A stretch of DNA of 29,366 bases from Capsulimonas sp. (lineage in GTDB: Bacteria > Armatimonadota > Armatimonadia > Armatimonadales > Capsulimonadaceae), in assembly GCA_025963815.1 (NCBI GenBank), contig JAOQAA010000656.1:1-29366 (forward strand), in the 5' to 3' direction. The position numbers were made by a program, and so were the translations under genes. The notes under the pieces are model-generated. The model worked only from the letters and a program-made list of their open reading frames with translations, had not been told where the DNA came from and did no database searches. Of this stretch, positions 1-8,309 are shown piece after piece. The number at the start of each line of letters is the position of its first letter. Position 1 is the stretch's first letter.

Positions 1-2591
1 CACCAGCCGTGGGAAAGAATCATTTCGACTCTGTACTCCCCGCCTTCCACATCGCTCTCTTGGAACAGGGGAACGCCAAGCGCCGCAGCGAATTTGCGGT
101 CGTATTCGGCAAATAGCCGCCGGAGCGAATCCGGCGCGCTCAGCGGGTAAACATAGTAGCAAAGCAAGTCATCGGATTCCGCGTAAACGACTACTTGGCG
201 CGCCAGGACCGCTCCTTTTGAATCACGTGCGTAAAGCACCTGCTTGTTGATGTCCAGCACCGTCGCCGCCGCCGAGAACGCGAACGATCCTCCTAATCCC
301 AGACAGCTTCCCACATATGTGCCCAGCTTGAGCGCCTCCACGGGGTCTTGCTCCACCGAAATAGCTACTTCCCCATAGGGCGCAAGCGTCCTCGCGTAAA
401 GAACGCCGGTCAGCCAGACGTCTGTATTGAGTTTGGGGTGAGTTCTTAGCCAAGCCTGCGTTTTGGGATGGTCGATGAGATAATTCCGCCGGCCCGCCCA
501 GTGCGCGGTGAGCATCTTTTTGAGCGCCTGGCGGTTTTCTTTCGCCTTCATTTGTATTTGCAGCGCGTGTTTTGTATTCTCATCCAACTCTTCGACTGGG
601 TAGCCCTGAGCGAGCCGCTCGTAAATCTTGTTCTCCAATAGTTCTAAGCATGCTCTGAGCCATTGCCGACGCATAAGAGCATGGTAGTGCGCCGCGCGAA
701 CTTCGCTCAACGTCGCGCCGCCGCCATAGTGACGCGTCAGTTCTTTTGGGATCGCTTGAATGAGAACGTTTTGTTCCTGTGACGCGATCAACTCATAAGC
801 GTCCTGGTCATTCATTTCGTCAATGCCGCGCTCCATGAATGGTTCGGACGCGAACGCTTTGGCGAACGATAAGCGCTCCGCGTTAGACAGGCATCCCAGC
901 GTTTTTGTAGCCCGAAAGAAGCGAGAAGGAGCTTTGAGAAAGCATGAGAGTGTGAACATCGGCATCGTCTGAGCGATGGCGTGGGTTCCGTAACCGATCA
1001 AGTTTCTCTCATTGTTTGTGCGGCAGCTTTTCTCCAGATGCTGAAAGCACGATTGCGGAGCCGCCAGAAGGGCCGCTTTTTGGGAGTGGTCGAAATAGAC
1101 GATAAATTCCATCCAAACCTGCGCCGTGTCGCGGCGTAGATCCAAAGGCGAGCGGCACAGACACGCCAACAGCGCGCATGCGTCCGGCAGGAGGCGCTGC
1201 CCCCAGTCTTCTGGCCTTGTCAGCCAGACGAATGTTTCCAGACTGTCCACGAGCTTCCACTGGTAATCCGGCGGCGTCTTCTCTAAGATTGCTTCAAGGT
1301 CGTCAGCATACGCACGGACATCCGGCCATTTCTTCTGAGATTCCTGATAATTGTCACAAAGCGTATATAAAGAATAGAAGTAGAGCAGCGCGGTAAGAAC
1401 GTCCGGGCGCCATCGTGACCAGTCACGCTCCGCGATCAGCGCTGCGAGACCTTTGTGGTTCCCGCATGCTTCCCATATGTGAATAAACTTCCAGCGATCA
1501 AATATCGCGTCATCGCTGTCGGTCGGCCCCAGCCTGTCGAGTATGGTGTGCATCGTCTCCGCCGGAAAATCTTCACCTCCGATTACGTCGTGAAACGAGC
1601 TGTTCGTTTTGAGGCGATCATTCAAGCGAAAACCTTCGTGTAAATACCGTGCGGAGGCGCCGAGCGACATTCCTTCGAGCAAACAATAAATACGATAGGC
1701 CGACTGTGAACTGTTCGCGGCGTCCAAGAGGATTTCGATCAAACCGTCTGCTTGCCAGCCAGGATCGAGGCGGCTTGCTTCCGTCTCCAGCAGCAGCCCC
1801 GCGAATCCCGCCTGCTGGTCTGGCGGCAGCAGCGCCATTATCTCACACCACTGTGGGGCGTATTGTGAGCTGGCGAACAGCGCGGCGACGCAGGCGAGCA
1901 GAGGCTCATTGCGCTCCAGTCCCAGGCGCTGAAACAGGGCGTGCGCGGCGGCGATTTCGTTCGTCGAGCGGTGGCGCACGTTGGGGTAAAGGATCGCAAT
2001 GAAGATCGGGGAGAGGTCCGGTGTCATAGAATTATGAAACGCGGATGAAGGGGAATCCGTATTAAAAGTATCGGAAGGGAAAAGACGCATTCCAAGGTCT
2101 CGAATGGCTCCTTGGTCTGATAGATACAATCGCAAATCAGCTGCTGCCGGCGATTTGCCCTTGGGCGGCTTGTAGGTCGTTCCTCGGAAGGCGCGCGGAT
2201 GGGCGGCGGTGGGCTTGGACGGCTCGGGCGCGGCCAGTTCGGCGAACGGGAAGGGGCGAGGGGCGGGGATCGATGAAGCGGGCGCGGTCTCCGTCAGAAT
2301 CGTCCGAAGGGCGTCCGCCGCCTCGGGTGTGGGAACGCGGACGGCGGACAGCGCGTCCCATGCCATAAGCAACTGCTTGGCTTTTGGATCGGCGATCCGC
2401 GCCGAAATCGGTATGCGCTCCAGCGTGGCGAATGGTTTCAAATCGGCAAGCGATTCGTAGCGGTTTGCCTCAATGTCGTCGAATTGATCGACCAGACGGA
2501 CGCTAAGTTTTTCAAGCGCCGATGGCGTTCTCAAATAACCGATTGGGATCGACTTTTCGATCGTTGTTTTGTTCTGTCGTTTTGTCGCCAT
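1..2591 (-). CDS. Large protein of unknown function (partial, C-terminus beyond left edge)
   Basis: One reading frame is open on the minus strand from an ATG at 2591 to the window edge; I checked every codon and found no stop, giving 863 residues without the C-terminus. I do not recognise the family. The N-terminus (MATKRQNKTTIEKSIP) is basic and not a signal peptide. Residues about 95-150 are proline- and alanine-rich, like a linker. Residues about 190-640 look mainly alpha-helical with many Leu, Trp and Cys, as in a solenoid scaffold. The last visible 120 residues look like a separate globular domain containing GTYVGSCLGLGG and, a little later, DINKQVLYARDSKGAVLARQ, a conserved-looking Cys/Gly and Lys/Arg pattern. 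No transmembrane segment is obvious. The gene is divergent from the HATPase gene with about 110 bp between. No strong ribosome site precedes the ATG, so the exact start is less sure than the frame. Confidence 0.85.
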   Translation of the reverse strand, partial: MATKRQNKTTIEKSIPIGYLRTPSALEKLSVRLVDQFDDIEANRYESLADLKPFATLERIPISARIADPKAKQLLMAWDALSAVRVPTPEAADALRTILTETAPASSIPAPRPFPFAELAAPEPSKPTAAHPRAFRGTTYKPPKGKSPAAADLRLYLSDQGAIRDLGMRLFPSDTFNTDSPSSAFHNSMTPDLSPIFIAILYPNVRHRSTNEIAAAHALFQRLGLERNEPLLACVAALFASSQYAPQWCEIMALLPPDQQAGFAGLLLETEASRLDPGWQADGLIEILLDAANSSQSAYRIYCLLEGMSLGASARYLHEGFRLNDRLKTNSSFHDVIGGEDFPAETMHTILDRLGPTDSDDAIFDRWKFIHIWEACGNHKGLAALIAERDWSRWRPDVLTALLYFYSLYTLCDNYQESQKKWPDVRAYADDLEAILEKTPPDYQWKLVDSLETFVWLTRPEDWGQRLLPDACALLACLCRSPLDLRRDTAQVWMEFIVYFDHSQKAALLAAPQSCFQHLEKSCRTNNERNLIGYGTHAIAQTMPMFTLSCFLKAPSRFFRATKTLGCLSNAERLSFAKAFASEPFMERGIDEMNDQDAYELIASQEQNVLIQAIPKELTRHYGGGATLSEVRAAHYHALMRRQWLRACLELLENKIYERLAQGYPVEELDENTKHALQIQMKAKENRQALKKMLTAHWAGRRNYLIDHPKTQAWLRTHPKLNTDVWLTGVLYARTLAPYGEVAISVEQDPVEALKLGTYVGSCLGLGGSFAFSAAATVLDINKQVLYARDSKGAVLARQVVVYAESDDLLCYYVYPLSAPDSLRRLFAEYDRKFAAALGVPLFQESDVEGGEYRVEMILSHGW

Positions 2592-2700
2592 GCGCTTATT
2601 GCAGCCTAACTTGAGATTCCAGTAATCTCGTATGCTTGCCGATAATAGAGCTACGCCCACCTGATGATGGGCCACACTTTTGGAAGAAGCAATCGTCGAA

Positions 2701-3663
2701 ATGAGCGTCAACCTAAATCTAGAAAGAGCCGGAAATCAGGATTATCTGGCGCAGCTGAACGAGCGAATTGACGCCCAGGCGATCCGAGTGACCGAGGCGC
2801 TGTGCAGCGAGTCTGCGCGCCCGCTCATGAGCTGGTTATGGAGCGCCGGTGTCTTCTGCGCGTCCGACGTGATCGTTCGGTCACTCCAGCACTATCTGCC
2901 GGGCAGCTCTCCGCAGGTGCTGCTGATGCTGGCGCCAGTTCTGCAGACGGGCGTACGTCATGGCCGACTTGCCGCGATGGGCGCCTGGCTCGCTACGGCC
3001 GCCGTGTCCGGGCTGAGCCTGCTGCCTCACGCGCCGGGAACCCTCCAGTTTGCCGATCAGAACAGCGCTCTTTCCTTTGCGCTGCTGGTCGCCGCCGGGC
3101 CGGTCCTAGCGTCCGTTTCCGGACGGTGCAGCGAAGCGCGGCGCGCGCTGGAGGTCAGCGAGCAGCGCCGCATCGCCTTCAGCCAGGAAGTCCTGCTGGC
3201 GGCCACTGGCGGCCGCCTGCGCCTGAGCACTCCCGACGACTTACGCAGCGCGGTTCCCGGCCCCGCCGCCGTGCAATACCCGCTGCGCTCCCTGGATGAT
3301 GTCTCCCTCGTCCGAAGCCGCGTCCGTGTCGCTTTGGAGGCGCGGGGCGCCTCCTGCGCCCGGATAGATGATCTTCTGATGTGCGTCACCGAAGCCGCAA
3401 CCAACTCTTTGAAACATGCCGGCGGCGGCTCACTGTCGCTCTGGATTTCCGAAACCAAAATCTCCGCCAAGATCTCCGACCAAGGCGAAGGCATCTCCCC
3501 CGTCAACCTTGCCCGCGCCACCCTCGAAGCCGGCTACTCCACCCAGGGCACTCTGGGAATGGGCTTCACCCTGATGATCGCGATGTGCGATACCCTGATG
3601 CTCGCCACTTCCCCCAAAGGCACCGAAATCCTGATCGAGATAGCGCGCCCAGCGGCGGGGTAA
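2701..3663 (+). CDS. Membrane-associated HATPase protein (anti-sigma / sensor kinase-like)
   Basis: Soluble C-terminal GHKL ATPase domain of the HATPase_c_2 (RsbW/SpoIIAB-like) type. The N box is seen in EAATNSLKHA, the G1 box in DQGEGI and the G2 box in GTLGMGFTLM. The N-terminal half has three or four hydrophobic stretches (residues about 40-145), resembling a DUF4118/KdpD-type membrane anchor. There is no DHp histidine domain between anchor and ATPase, so this is more likely a serine-kinase anti-sigma or partner-switch regulator than a classical histidine kinase. No anti-anti-sigma (STAS) gene or sigma factor is adjacent. I chose ATG 2701 because GGAAGAAG lies 11 bases upstream; a TTG at 2680 in the same frame would add seven residues. 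The target is unknown. Confidence 0.8.
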   Translation: MSVNLNLERAGNQDYLAQLNERIDAQAIRVTEALCSESARPLMSWLWSAGVFCASDVIVRSLQHYLPGSSPQVLLMLAPVLQTGVRHGRLAAMGAWLATAAVSGLSLLPHAPGTLQFADQNSALSFALLVAAGPVLASVSGRCSEARRALEVSEQRRIAFSQEVLLAATGGRLRLSTPDDLRSAVPGPAAVQYPLRSLDDVSLVRSRVRVALEARGASCARIDDLLMCVTEAATNSLKHAGGGSLSLWISETKISAKISDQGEGISPVNLARATLEAGYSTQGTLGMGFTLMIAMCDTLMLATSPKGTEILIEIARPAAG

Positions 3664-3700
3664 TATTCCAAGTCTCGGCCTTGCCGCATTTACCCCAGTT

Positions 3701-3737
3701 GTAAAAACCGGGGATCGATGGCGGCGTAGGTTTTTAC
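3701..3737. terminator. Weak A/T-rich hairpin after the HATPase gene
   Basis: Arms GTAAAAACC (3701-3709) and GGTTTTTAC (3729-3737) are perfectly complementary around a 19-nt loop. The stem is weak and lies 38 bp after the stop codon at 3663. It may aid termination or simply be an inverted repeat; the strong terminator is the next feature. Confidence 0.35.
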
Positions 3738-3770
3738 TTGTGGCTTTATACTCTATCGCCTCAAAGCACA

Positions 3771-3808
3771 AAAAGAGCCGGGAGACGCAATGCGCTCCCG
3801 GCTCTTTT
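3771..3808. terminator. Bidirectional intrinsic terminator
   Basis: A perfect 14-bp stem, AAAAGAGCCGGGAG (3771-3784) with CTCCCGGCTCTTTT (3795-3808), closes a 10-nt loop. It has a T-run on both strands. It lies between the converging HATPase gene and sthA and fits termination of both. Confidence 0.9.
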
Positions 3809-3820
3809 TCTTAACGCGTA

Positions 3821-5260
3821 TTATGCGCCGACGATCTTCAACTTCGGCGTCTCCAGCGACGTTGGTGAAGACTGCAGTAAACGAAGTTTATTGCTGCCGT
3901 TCAGGGCGGCGACCTTGTAGCACTCGGCCAGGGTCGGGTAGTTGAACACGTTGTTGATAAAGTAATCGACAGTGCCCTTGAGCGCCATCACGGCCTGGCC
4001 GATGTGGATCAGTTCGGTCGCGCCGGTGCCGATGGCGTGGACGCCGAGGATCTGACGAGTCTGCTCGTGGATCAGAAGCTTGAGCATGCCGCCTTCGTCG
4101 CCGAGCAGTTGGCCGCGCGCGATCTCACGGTACTGCGCGACGCCGGCTTCGTAGGGAATGCCTTCGTCGGTCAGGGCTGCTTCGGTCTTGCCGACCATTG
4201 AGATCTCCGGGATCGAGTAGATACCGACCGGGAAGAGTTCGGGGATCGAGGAGGTCGGTTCGCCGTAGGCGTGGCAGCTGGCGAGACGCCCCTGCTCCAT
4301 GCTGGTGCTGGCGAGGGCCGGGAAGCCGATCACGTCGCCGACCGCATAGATGTGGGGGATCTCTGTCTGGTAATGCTCGTTGACCTTCAGTCGGCCGCGC
4401 GAATCCGGGTTGAGGCCGACTTTGTCCAGGTCCATCTTGGAAGTGGCGCCCTGTCGGCCGATACAGTACAGGAGCGAGTCGGCGCGGATGTGCTTGCCGC
4501 TCTGCATGGTCGCCTGGACAAGGCCGTCGGGCAGGACACGGATGTCGTCAACGCGCTCGTTCAGGCGCAGGGTGACGCCCATGGCGCGCATACGATATTG
4601 GAGCGCTTCGATGATCTCGGAGTCGGCGAACTCCAGCAGCATCGGGCGGGCTTCGATCAGCACGACGCGGATGCCGAGGGCGGCCATCATACAAGCGTAC
4701 TCGGTGCCGATCACGCCGCCGCCGACGATGATGATGCTCTTGGGAAGCGCGGGCAGGCGCAGGAAGCTGTCGCTGTCCAAAACGCGCTCGCTGTCAAAGG
4801 TGATGCTATTGGGCCGGGCCGGCGTGGTGCCGCTGGCGATGACGATATGGTCGGCTTCGATCGTTTCGCAGGCGCTGGGTCGGACGATATCGATCGTGTG
4901 CGCGTCCTTGAAGTGGGCTTCGCCCCAGACCATCTCGACGTTATTGCGCTGCATATGCTCACGGATCACGTCGATCTCGGTCCGGATCACCTGGTGGCAC
5001 CGGAAGATCAAGTCGTCGAGCGTGATGTCGCTTTTATTGACGGGGTTGGCGTTGTTCAGAGTGCTCTGATGGATGCCGGTGAGCTGAAGAACGGATTCGC
5101 GGAGCGCCTTGCTGGGGATCGTCCCTGTATGGATGCAGGCGCCGCCAATGATGTTGTTTTTCTCAACGAGGGTGACACTTTTGCCGAGTTTCGCGGCCTG
5201 GATCGCCGCCTTCTGGCCGGCCGGTCCGCTGCCGATCACGACCATATCAACATGCTTCAT
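3821..5260 (-). CDS. sthA: Soluble pyridine nucleotide transhydrogenase
   Basis: FAD-dependent, cytoplasmic enzyme of the pyridine nucleotide-disulfide oxidoreductase fold that transfers hydride between NADPH and NAD+. The 479-residue length matches SthA (466 in E. coli). Visible motifs are the N-terminal FAD site VVIGSGPAGQKAA, the NAD(P) site IIIVGGGVIGTEYA, the second FAD site IYAVGDVIGFPAL and the C-terminal dimer-interface segment NYPTLAECYKVAALNG. The lipoamide dehydrogenase redox pair is broken: Cys42 is present but the second cysteine is Thr47 (ACIHTGTIPSKALRES), and the usual HPT near the C-terminus is YPT. Both are the hallmarks separating SthA from lipoamide and mercuric reductases. 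ATG 5260 is chosen over the upstream GTG (5284) because AAGGAA sits 8 bases before it and the FAD motif then starts at the normal distance. Confidence 0.92.
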   Translation of the reverse strand: MKHVDMVVIGSGPAGQKAAIQAAKLGKSVTLVEKNNIIGGACIHTGTIPSKALRESVLQLTGIHQSTLNNANPVNKSDITLDDLIFRCHQVIRTEIDVIREHMQRNNVEMVWGEAHFKDAHTIDIVRPSACETIEADHIVIASGTTPARPNSITFDSERVLDSDSFLRLPALPKSIIIVGGGVIGTEYACMMAALGIRVVLIEARPMLLEFADSEIIEALQYRMRAMGVTLRLNERVDDIRVLPDGLVQATMQSGKHIRADSLLYCIGRQGATSKMDLDKVGLNPDSRGRLKVNEHYQTEIPHIYAVGDVIGFPALASTSMEQGRLASCHAYGEPTSSIPELFPVGIYSIPEISMVGKTEAALTDEGIPYEAGVAQYREIARGQLLGDEGGMLKLLIHEQTRQILGVHAIGTGATELIHIGQAVMALKGTVDYFINNVFNYPTLAECYKVAALNGSNKLRLLQSSPTSLETPKLKIVGA

Positions 5261-5429
5261 AGACAAATTCCTTGTGCCGGTCACTGAGGCGCGCCGATCG
5301 GCGTCCCCGTATTATTGGCTGTTTTTATCTTCGGCGCATCGCGGCGAAAAAGAGAGGTCGGAATCCTTAAGAGCGCCGGGATAGAGGCAATAGTTCCGGC
5401 GGCCATGTTTGGCCTGAGCCGTCTTCGGC

Positions 5430-5463
5430 TACAATCAGTTTACCTGCCTGCTGGGAGAAAATT
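5430..5463 (+). promoter_or_regulatory. Possible -10 and ribosome binding site of the histidine phosphatase gene
   Basis: TACAAT at 5430-5435 could be a -10 box, but no good -35 lies 16-18 bp upstream. GGGAG at 5453-5457 is well placed before the GTG at 5464 and decides that start. The promoter part is uncertain. Confidence 0.4.
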
Positions 5464-6234
5464 GTGATTGAACACCAAAAGTGGCCGGACGAAATACTAA
5501 TTGTTCGCCATGGACAAAGCGCCGGCAATGTCGCCCGGGACGAGGCGGTCGCCGCCGGGCATCCCGTCATACAACTGGCGTCGCGGGACATGGATGTCCC
5601 GCTGTCGGAACTTGGCGAGCGACAGGCGCAAGCGCTGGGGCGCTGGTTCGCCGCATTGCCGGCGGAGAGCCGTCCCACCGTCGTGCTGACCTCCACGTAT
5701 TTGCGCGCTCGGGATACTGCTCGAATCGTGCTGGAGACGGCCGGGATGATGGGCGGCGACCCGCCTGTCATCCAGGACGAGCGCCTGCGCGAAAAAGAAT
5801 TCGGCGTGCTGGACCGCCTGACCACCGCCGGCGTCCAAGAGCGTTTTCCCGACCAGATGGAATTCCGAATGGCGCTGGGTAAGTTTTACCACCGGCCGCC
5901 CGGCGGCGAAAGCTGGTGCGACGTGATCCTGCGCCTGCGAAGCGTAGTGGACACGATCGCGCGCGAATATCGCGGCGAGCGGGTTTTGATTGTCGCTCAC
6001 CAAGTCGTCGTGCTTTGCTTCCGTTATCTTTTGGAGCGTATGACCGAGGACCAGATCCTCGCGATCGACCGCGCCCAGGATGTGGCGAACTGCTCCGTGA
6101 CCTCCTACAAGTACGACCCCGGTCTTGGCAGTCACGGCAAGTTAGTGCTCGACACATACAACTTTACGGCGCCCCTGGAAGAGGCCGGCGAGGAAGTGAC
6201 AAGGAAAAGCGATGTCCCGGTCGCCCCGAAGTAA
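5464..6234 (+). CDS. Histidine phosphatase family protein (phosphoglycerate mutase-like)
   Basis: Cytoplasmic member of the histidine phosphatase superfamily, 256 residues. The phospho-acceptor motif is IVRHGQSAGN with His16. A second arginine region (YLRARDTARIV), the acidic proton-donor region (RLREKEFGVLD) and the C-terminal catalytic histidine (VLIVAHQVVVL) follow in the normal order. The family includes cofactor-dependent phosphoglycerate mutases and broad phosphatases; the sequence does not tell which substrate is used, and it lacks the features that would make me name gpmA. The start is GTG with GGGAG 6 bases upstream. The stop overlaps the next gene by 23 bp, so the two are almost certainly co-transcribed. 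Confidence 0.85.
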   Translation: MIEHQKWPDEILIVRHGQSAGNVARDEAVAAGHPVIQLASRDMDVPLSELGERQAQALGRWFAALPAESRPTVVLTSTYLRARDTARIVLETAGMMGGDPPVIQDERLREKEFGVLDRLTTAGVQERFPDQMEFRMALGKFYHRPPGGESWCDVILRLRSVVDTIAREYRGERVLIVAHQVVVLCFRYLLERMTEDQILAIDRAQDVANCSVTSYKYDPGLGSHGKLVLDTYNFTAPLEEAGEEVTRKSDVPVAPK

Positions 6235-7144
6235 AGACAGAATGCCGGTGGGCGACGTGCGTGAGGTCACGCGGTCCTTGCTGCGCGAATGGCCGCTTCC
6301 CACGCCGGACGGCGGCGGAGACAAGAACACGCGCGGCTCCGTCTTGATCGTCGGCGGCTCGGCCGAGCTGCCCGGCGCGGTGATCCTGGCGGCCGTGGCG
6401 GCGATGCGCGCGGGAGCGGGGCGTTTGCGCATCGCCTGCGGCCGGAGCATCGCGCCCATCGTCGCCGGCGTCGTGCCGGAGGCGCGCGTCATCGCATTGC
6501 CCGAAACGGATGGGGGCGACATCGCCCCCTCCGCCGCGCGGCGCCTGGCGGAACTGCTGCCGGGAACCGACGCCCTGCTGATCGGGCCGGGAATGAACGA
6601 TCCAAAAAACGCGGCCAATCTGCTGCGCGGCTTTCTGCCGTCCCTGGGCGACACAACCCTGGTGGTGGACGCCGCCGCTCACGCCTTGCTGAGCGAAGAT
6701 CCTGCTGCGTTACGTGGGTTCGCCGCCGTCATTACCCCGCATGCCGTGGAAATGGGCCATGTCTTGGGGCGCGATCCCGAAGAGATTTCGAAGAACGCTC
6801 AGTCCGTTGCTGTGGAAGCTGCGAAAAAGCTGGAGATCGTGACGGCCTTGAAAGGCTCTGAGACATTTATCGCCGCGCCGAACGGCCGCTGTTACTGCAA
6901 CAAGGCTGGAAATATCGGCCTCGCCACCTCGGGGTCTGGCGATACCCTTGCGGGTATCGTTACCGGACTGAGCGCCCGCGGCGCCGACCCCCTACAAGCC
7001 GCCGTCTGGGGCGTCTCCCTGCACGCCCGCGCCGGCGACAAGCTCGCCAAGACGATGGGGCCGCTCGGTTTCCTCGCCCGCGAACTCCTTGCGGAGATCC
7101 CAGGATTGATGCGGGACTTGGGGCCGACGGTTAAGCGCTCTTAG
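6212..7144 (+). CDS. nnrD: ADP/ATP-dependent NAD(P)H-hydrate dehydratase
   Basis: Ribokinase-fold repair enzyme (YjeF C-terminal / carbohydrate kinase domain) that dehydrates damaged (S)-NAD(P)H hydrate back to NAD(P)H using a nucleotide. Diagnostic segments are GSVLIVGGSAELPGAVILAA near the N-terminus, the middle TPHAVEMGHVLG, and LATSGSGDTLAGIVTGL with catalytic Asp244. At 310 residues it is a stand-alone dehydratase: the epimerase half (NnrE, YjeF_N) that is fused in many bacteria is absent and not seen nearby. ATG 6212 has AAGGAAAAG just upstream inside the preceding gene, supporting the overlapping start; ATG 6242 is an alternative. The stop shares 4 bp with the stop of the converging dehydrogenase gene. 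Confidence 0.9.
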   Translation: MSRSPRSKDRMPVGDVREVTRSLLREWPLPTPDGGGDKNTRGSVLIVGGSAELPGAVILAAVAAMRAGAGRLRIACGRSIAPIVAGVVPEARVIALPETDGGDIAPSAARRLAELLPGTDALLIGPGMNDPKNAANLLRGFLPSLGDTTLVVDAAAHALLSEDPAALRGFAAVITPHAVEMGHVLGRDPEEISKNAQSVAVEAAKKLEIVTALKGSETFIAAPNGRCYCNKAGNIGLATSGSGDTLAGIVTGLSARGADPLQAAVWGVSLHARAGDKLAKTMGPLGFLARELLAEIPGLMRDLGPTVKRS

Positions 7145-8097
7145 TATCCTTCTTCTTTATCCACCACATTGATCAATGGTTCGCCCGCGAGGTAACGCCG
7201 CAGGTTCTCCAGAAAGATCTTGTCCGCGCGTTCGTCGTACTCGGGATGCGCGCCGCTGTAGTGCGGGGTGATGAAGACGTTGGGGGCTGTCCAGAGTGGA
7301 TGGCCTTCGGGAAGCGGCTCGGGGTCGGTGACGTCGAGCAGGGCCGCCCCGAGTTTGCCGCTCTGGAGCGCTGCGATCATGGCGCCGGTATCGACTGTCG
7401 ATCCGCGGCCTGTGTTGATTAAGATGGCGCCGGGCTTCATCGCGTCGAATTCCTTGGGACCGAGAAAGCCCATTGTTTTCTCTGTTTTCGGAAGGATATT
7501 CATGATGATGTCGCTTGCGGCCAGAAACTCGTGCGTCTGGTCCAGCGTGTACATTCGGTCCACGTATTCATGAGGCTCGCCGGTGCGCCGCAGACCGACC
7601 ACATGCATATCGAATGCCTTGCCGACCTTGGCGCTCTGACCGCCGATGGCGCCGACGCCGAGGATACCTAGCGTCTTACCGGCCAGTAGGAGCACGCGAT
7701 CGCCAAGGCCCTCGCCGTTCCACTTGCCGATCTTATGACGATCCCACGCCTCGCCGAGACGGCGCGTGATCATCAGCAGCATGCCGAACATGTGCTCCGT
7801 GATCGGTTCGGCATGGATGCCGCGAGCGTTCGTGATAATCAGATCGCGCGCCTTGATCTCGGGGGTGATCAGTCCATTGACCCCCGCCGAAGCCAACTGC
7901 AGCCAGCGCAGGCCGGTCGCCTGAGCAACCTGATCTTTGCCGAGCCATCCGTAGGCTGCGTCGATTGTCGACAGGGCCTCGGGATTTTCTTTCAGCTGTC
8001 GGCTAGAAATAATTTGCAGGGTTGGCGAAAGCGTTTGCGCGCGTTCTATTAAGCCCGGATCGCCGCTTCCGATGAAAATTGTCTGTGTTTCTCTCAT
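7141..8097 (-). CDS. D-2-hydroxyacid dehydrogenase (NAD-dependent)
   Basis: Cytoplasmic oxidoreductase interconverting a D-2-hydroxyacid and a 2-oxoacid. The Rossmann dinucleotide motif is GILGVGAIGG. The catalytic triad of the family is visible: Arg in INTGRGSTVDT, Glu in DVTDPEPLPEGHPLW, and His in VFITPHYSG. The 318-residue length is normal. The substrate cannot be assigned; it resembles the group annotated as phosphoglycerate dehydrogenase-like or glyoxylate/hydroxypyruvate reductase, and lacks the C-terminal ACT domain of SerA. ATG 8097 begins MRETQTIFIG with AAGGAG about 13 bases upstream; an in-frame ATG at 8130 would add 11 residues. It is convergent with nnrD (4-bp overlap of stop codons) and divergent from the S53 peptidase gene. 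Confidence 0.88.
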   Translation of the reverse strand: MRETQTIFIGSGDPGLIERAQTLSPTLQIISSRQLKENPEALSTIDAAYGWLGKDQVAQATGLRWLQLASAGVNGLITPEIKARDLIITNARGIHAEPITEHMFGMLLMITRRLGEAWDRHKIGKWNGEGLGDRVLLLAGKTLGILGVGAIGGQSAKVGKAFDMHVVGLRRTGEPHEYVDRMYTLDQTHEFLAASDIIMNILPKTEKTMGFLGPKEFDAMKPGAILINTGRGSTVDTGAMIAALQSGKLGAALLDVTDPEPLPEGHPLWTAPNVFITPHYSGAHPEYDERADKIFLENLRRYLAGEPLINVVDKEEGY

Positions 8098-8191
8098 TGC
8101 AATTGAGTTGCTCCTTGCGGGGATCGTCATAACCGGCCGCTTTCATTATCCCTTATCTTTGCGTGATGAAACCAATTTGCGTGAATTTTCC

Positions 8192-8220
8192 TTGACAGAT
8201 TCCTGTACGTTACATATAAT
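8192..8220 (+). promoter_or_regulatory. Consensus sigma-70 promoter of the S53 peptidase gene
   Basis: TTGACA (8192-8197) and TATAAT (8215-8220) are perfect consensus boxes separated by exactly 17 bp. The spacer carries the partly symmetric TGTACGTTACA (8204-8214), which could be a repressor site. Predicted transcription starts near 8227, giving an untranslated leader of about 80 nt with a GC-rich stretch, then AAGGAG before ATG 8310. Confidence 0.85.
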
Positions 8221-8309
8221 ATAAAAAAGAGTAAGGCTTGTCACCGCCCGGCGGCCCGCCGCTCCGCTTCCCGCCCATTTTCCTGTTTGACTAAGGAGTC
8301 GTTTTCAAC

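Noticed and set aside
2611..2646. TTGAGA and GATAAT as a promoter for the HATPase gene
   Set aside because: The spacing is 24 bp, too long for sigma-70. A 6-bp inverted repeat (GAGATT/AATCTC, 2613-2629) lies there, but it is short enough to be chance.
4271..5287. 338-codon open frame opposite sthA
   Set aside because: Antisense to a well-supported enzyme and rich in Asp, His, Gly and Ala as expected from the complement of GC-rich codons; no recognisable domain.
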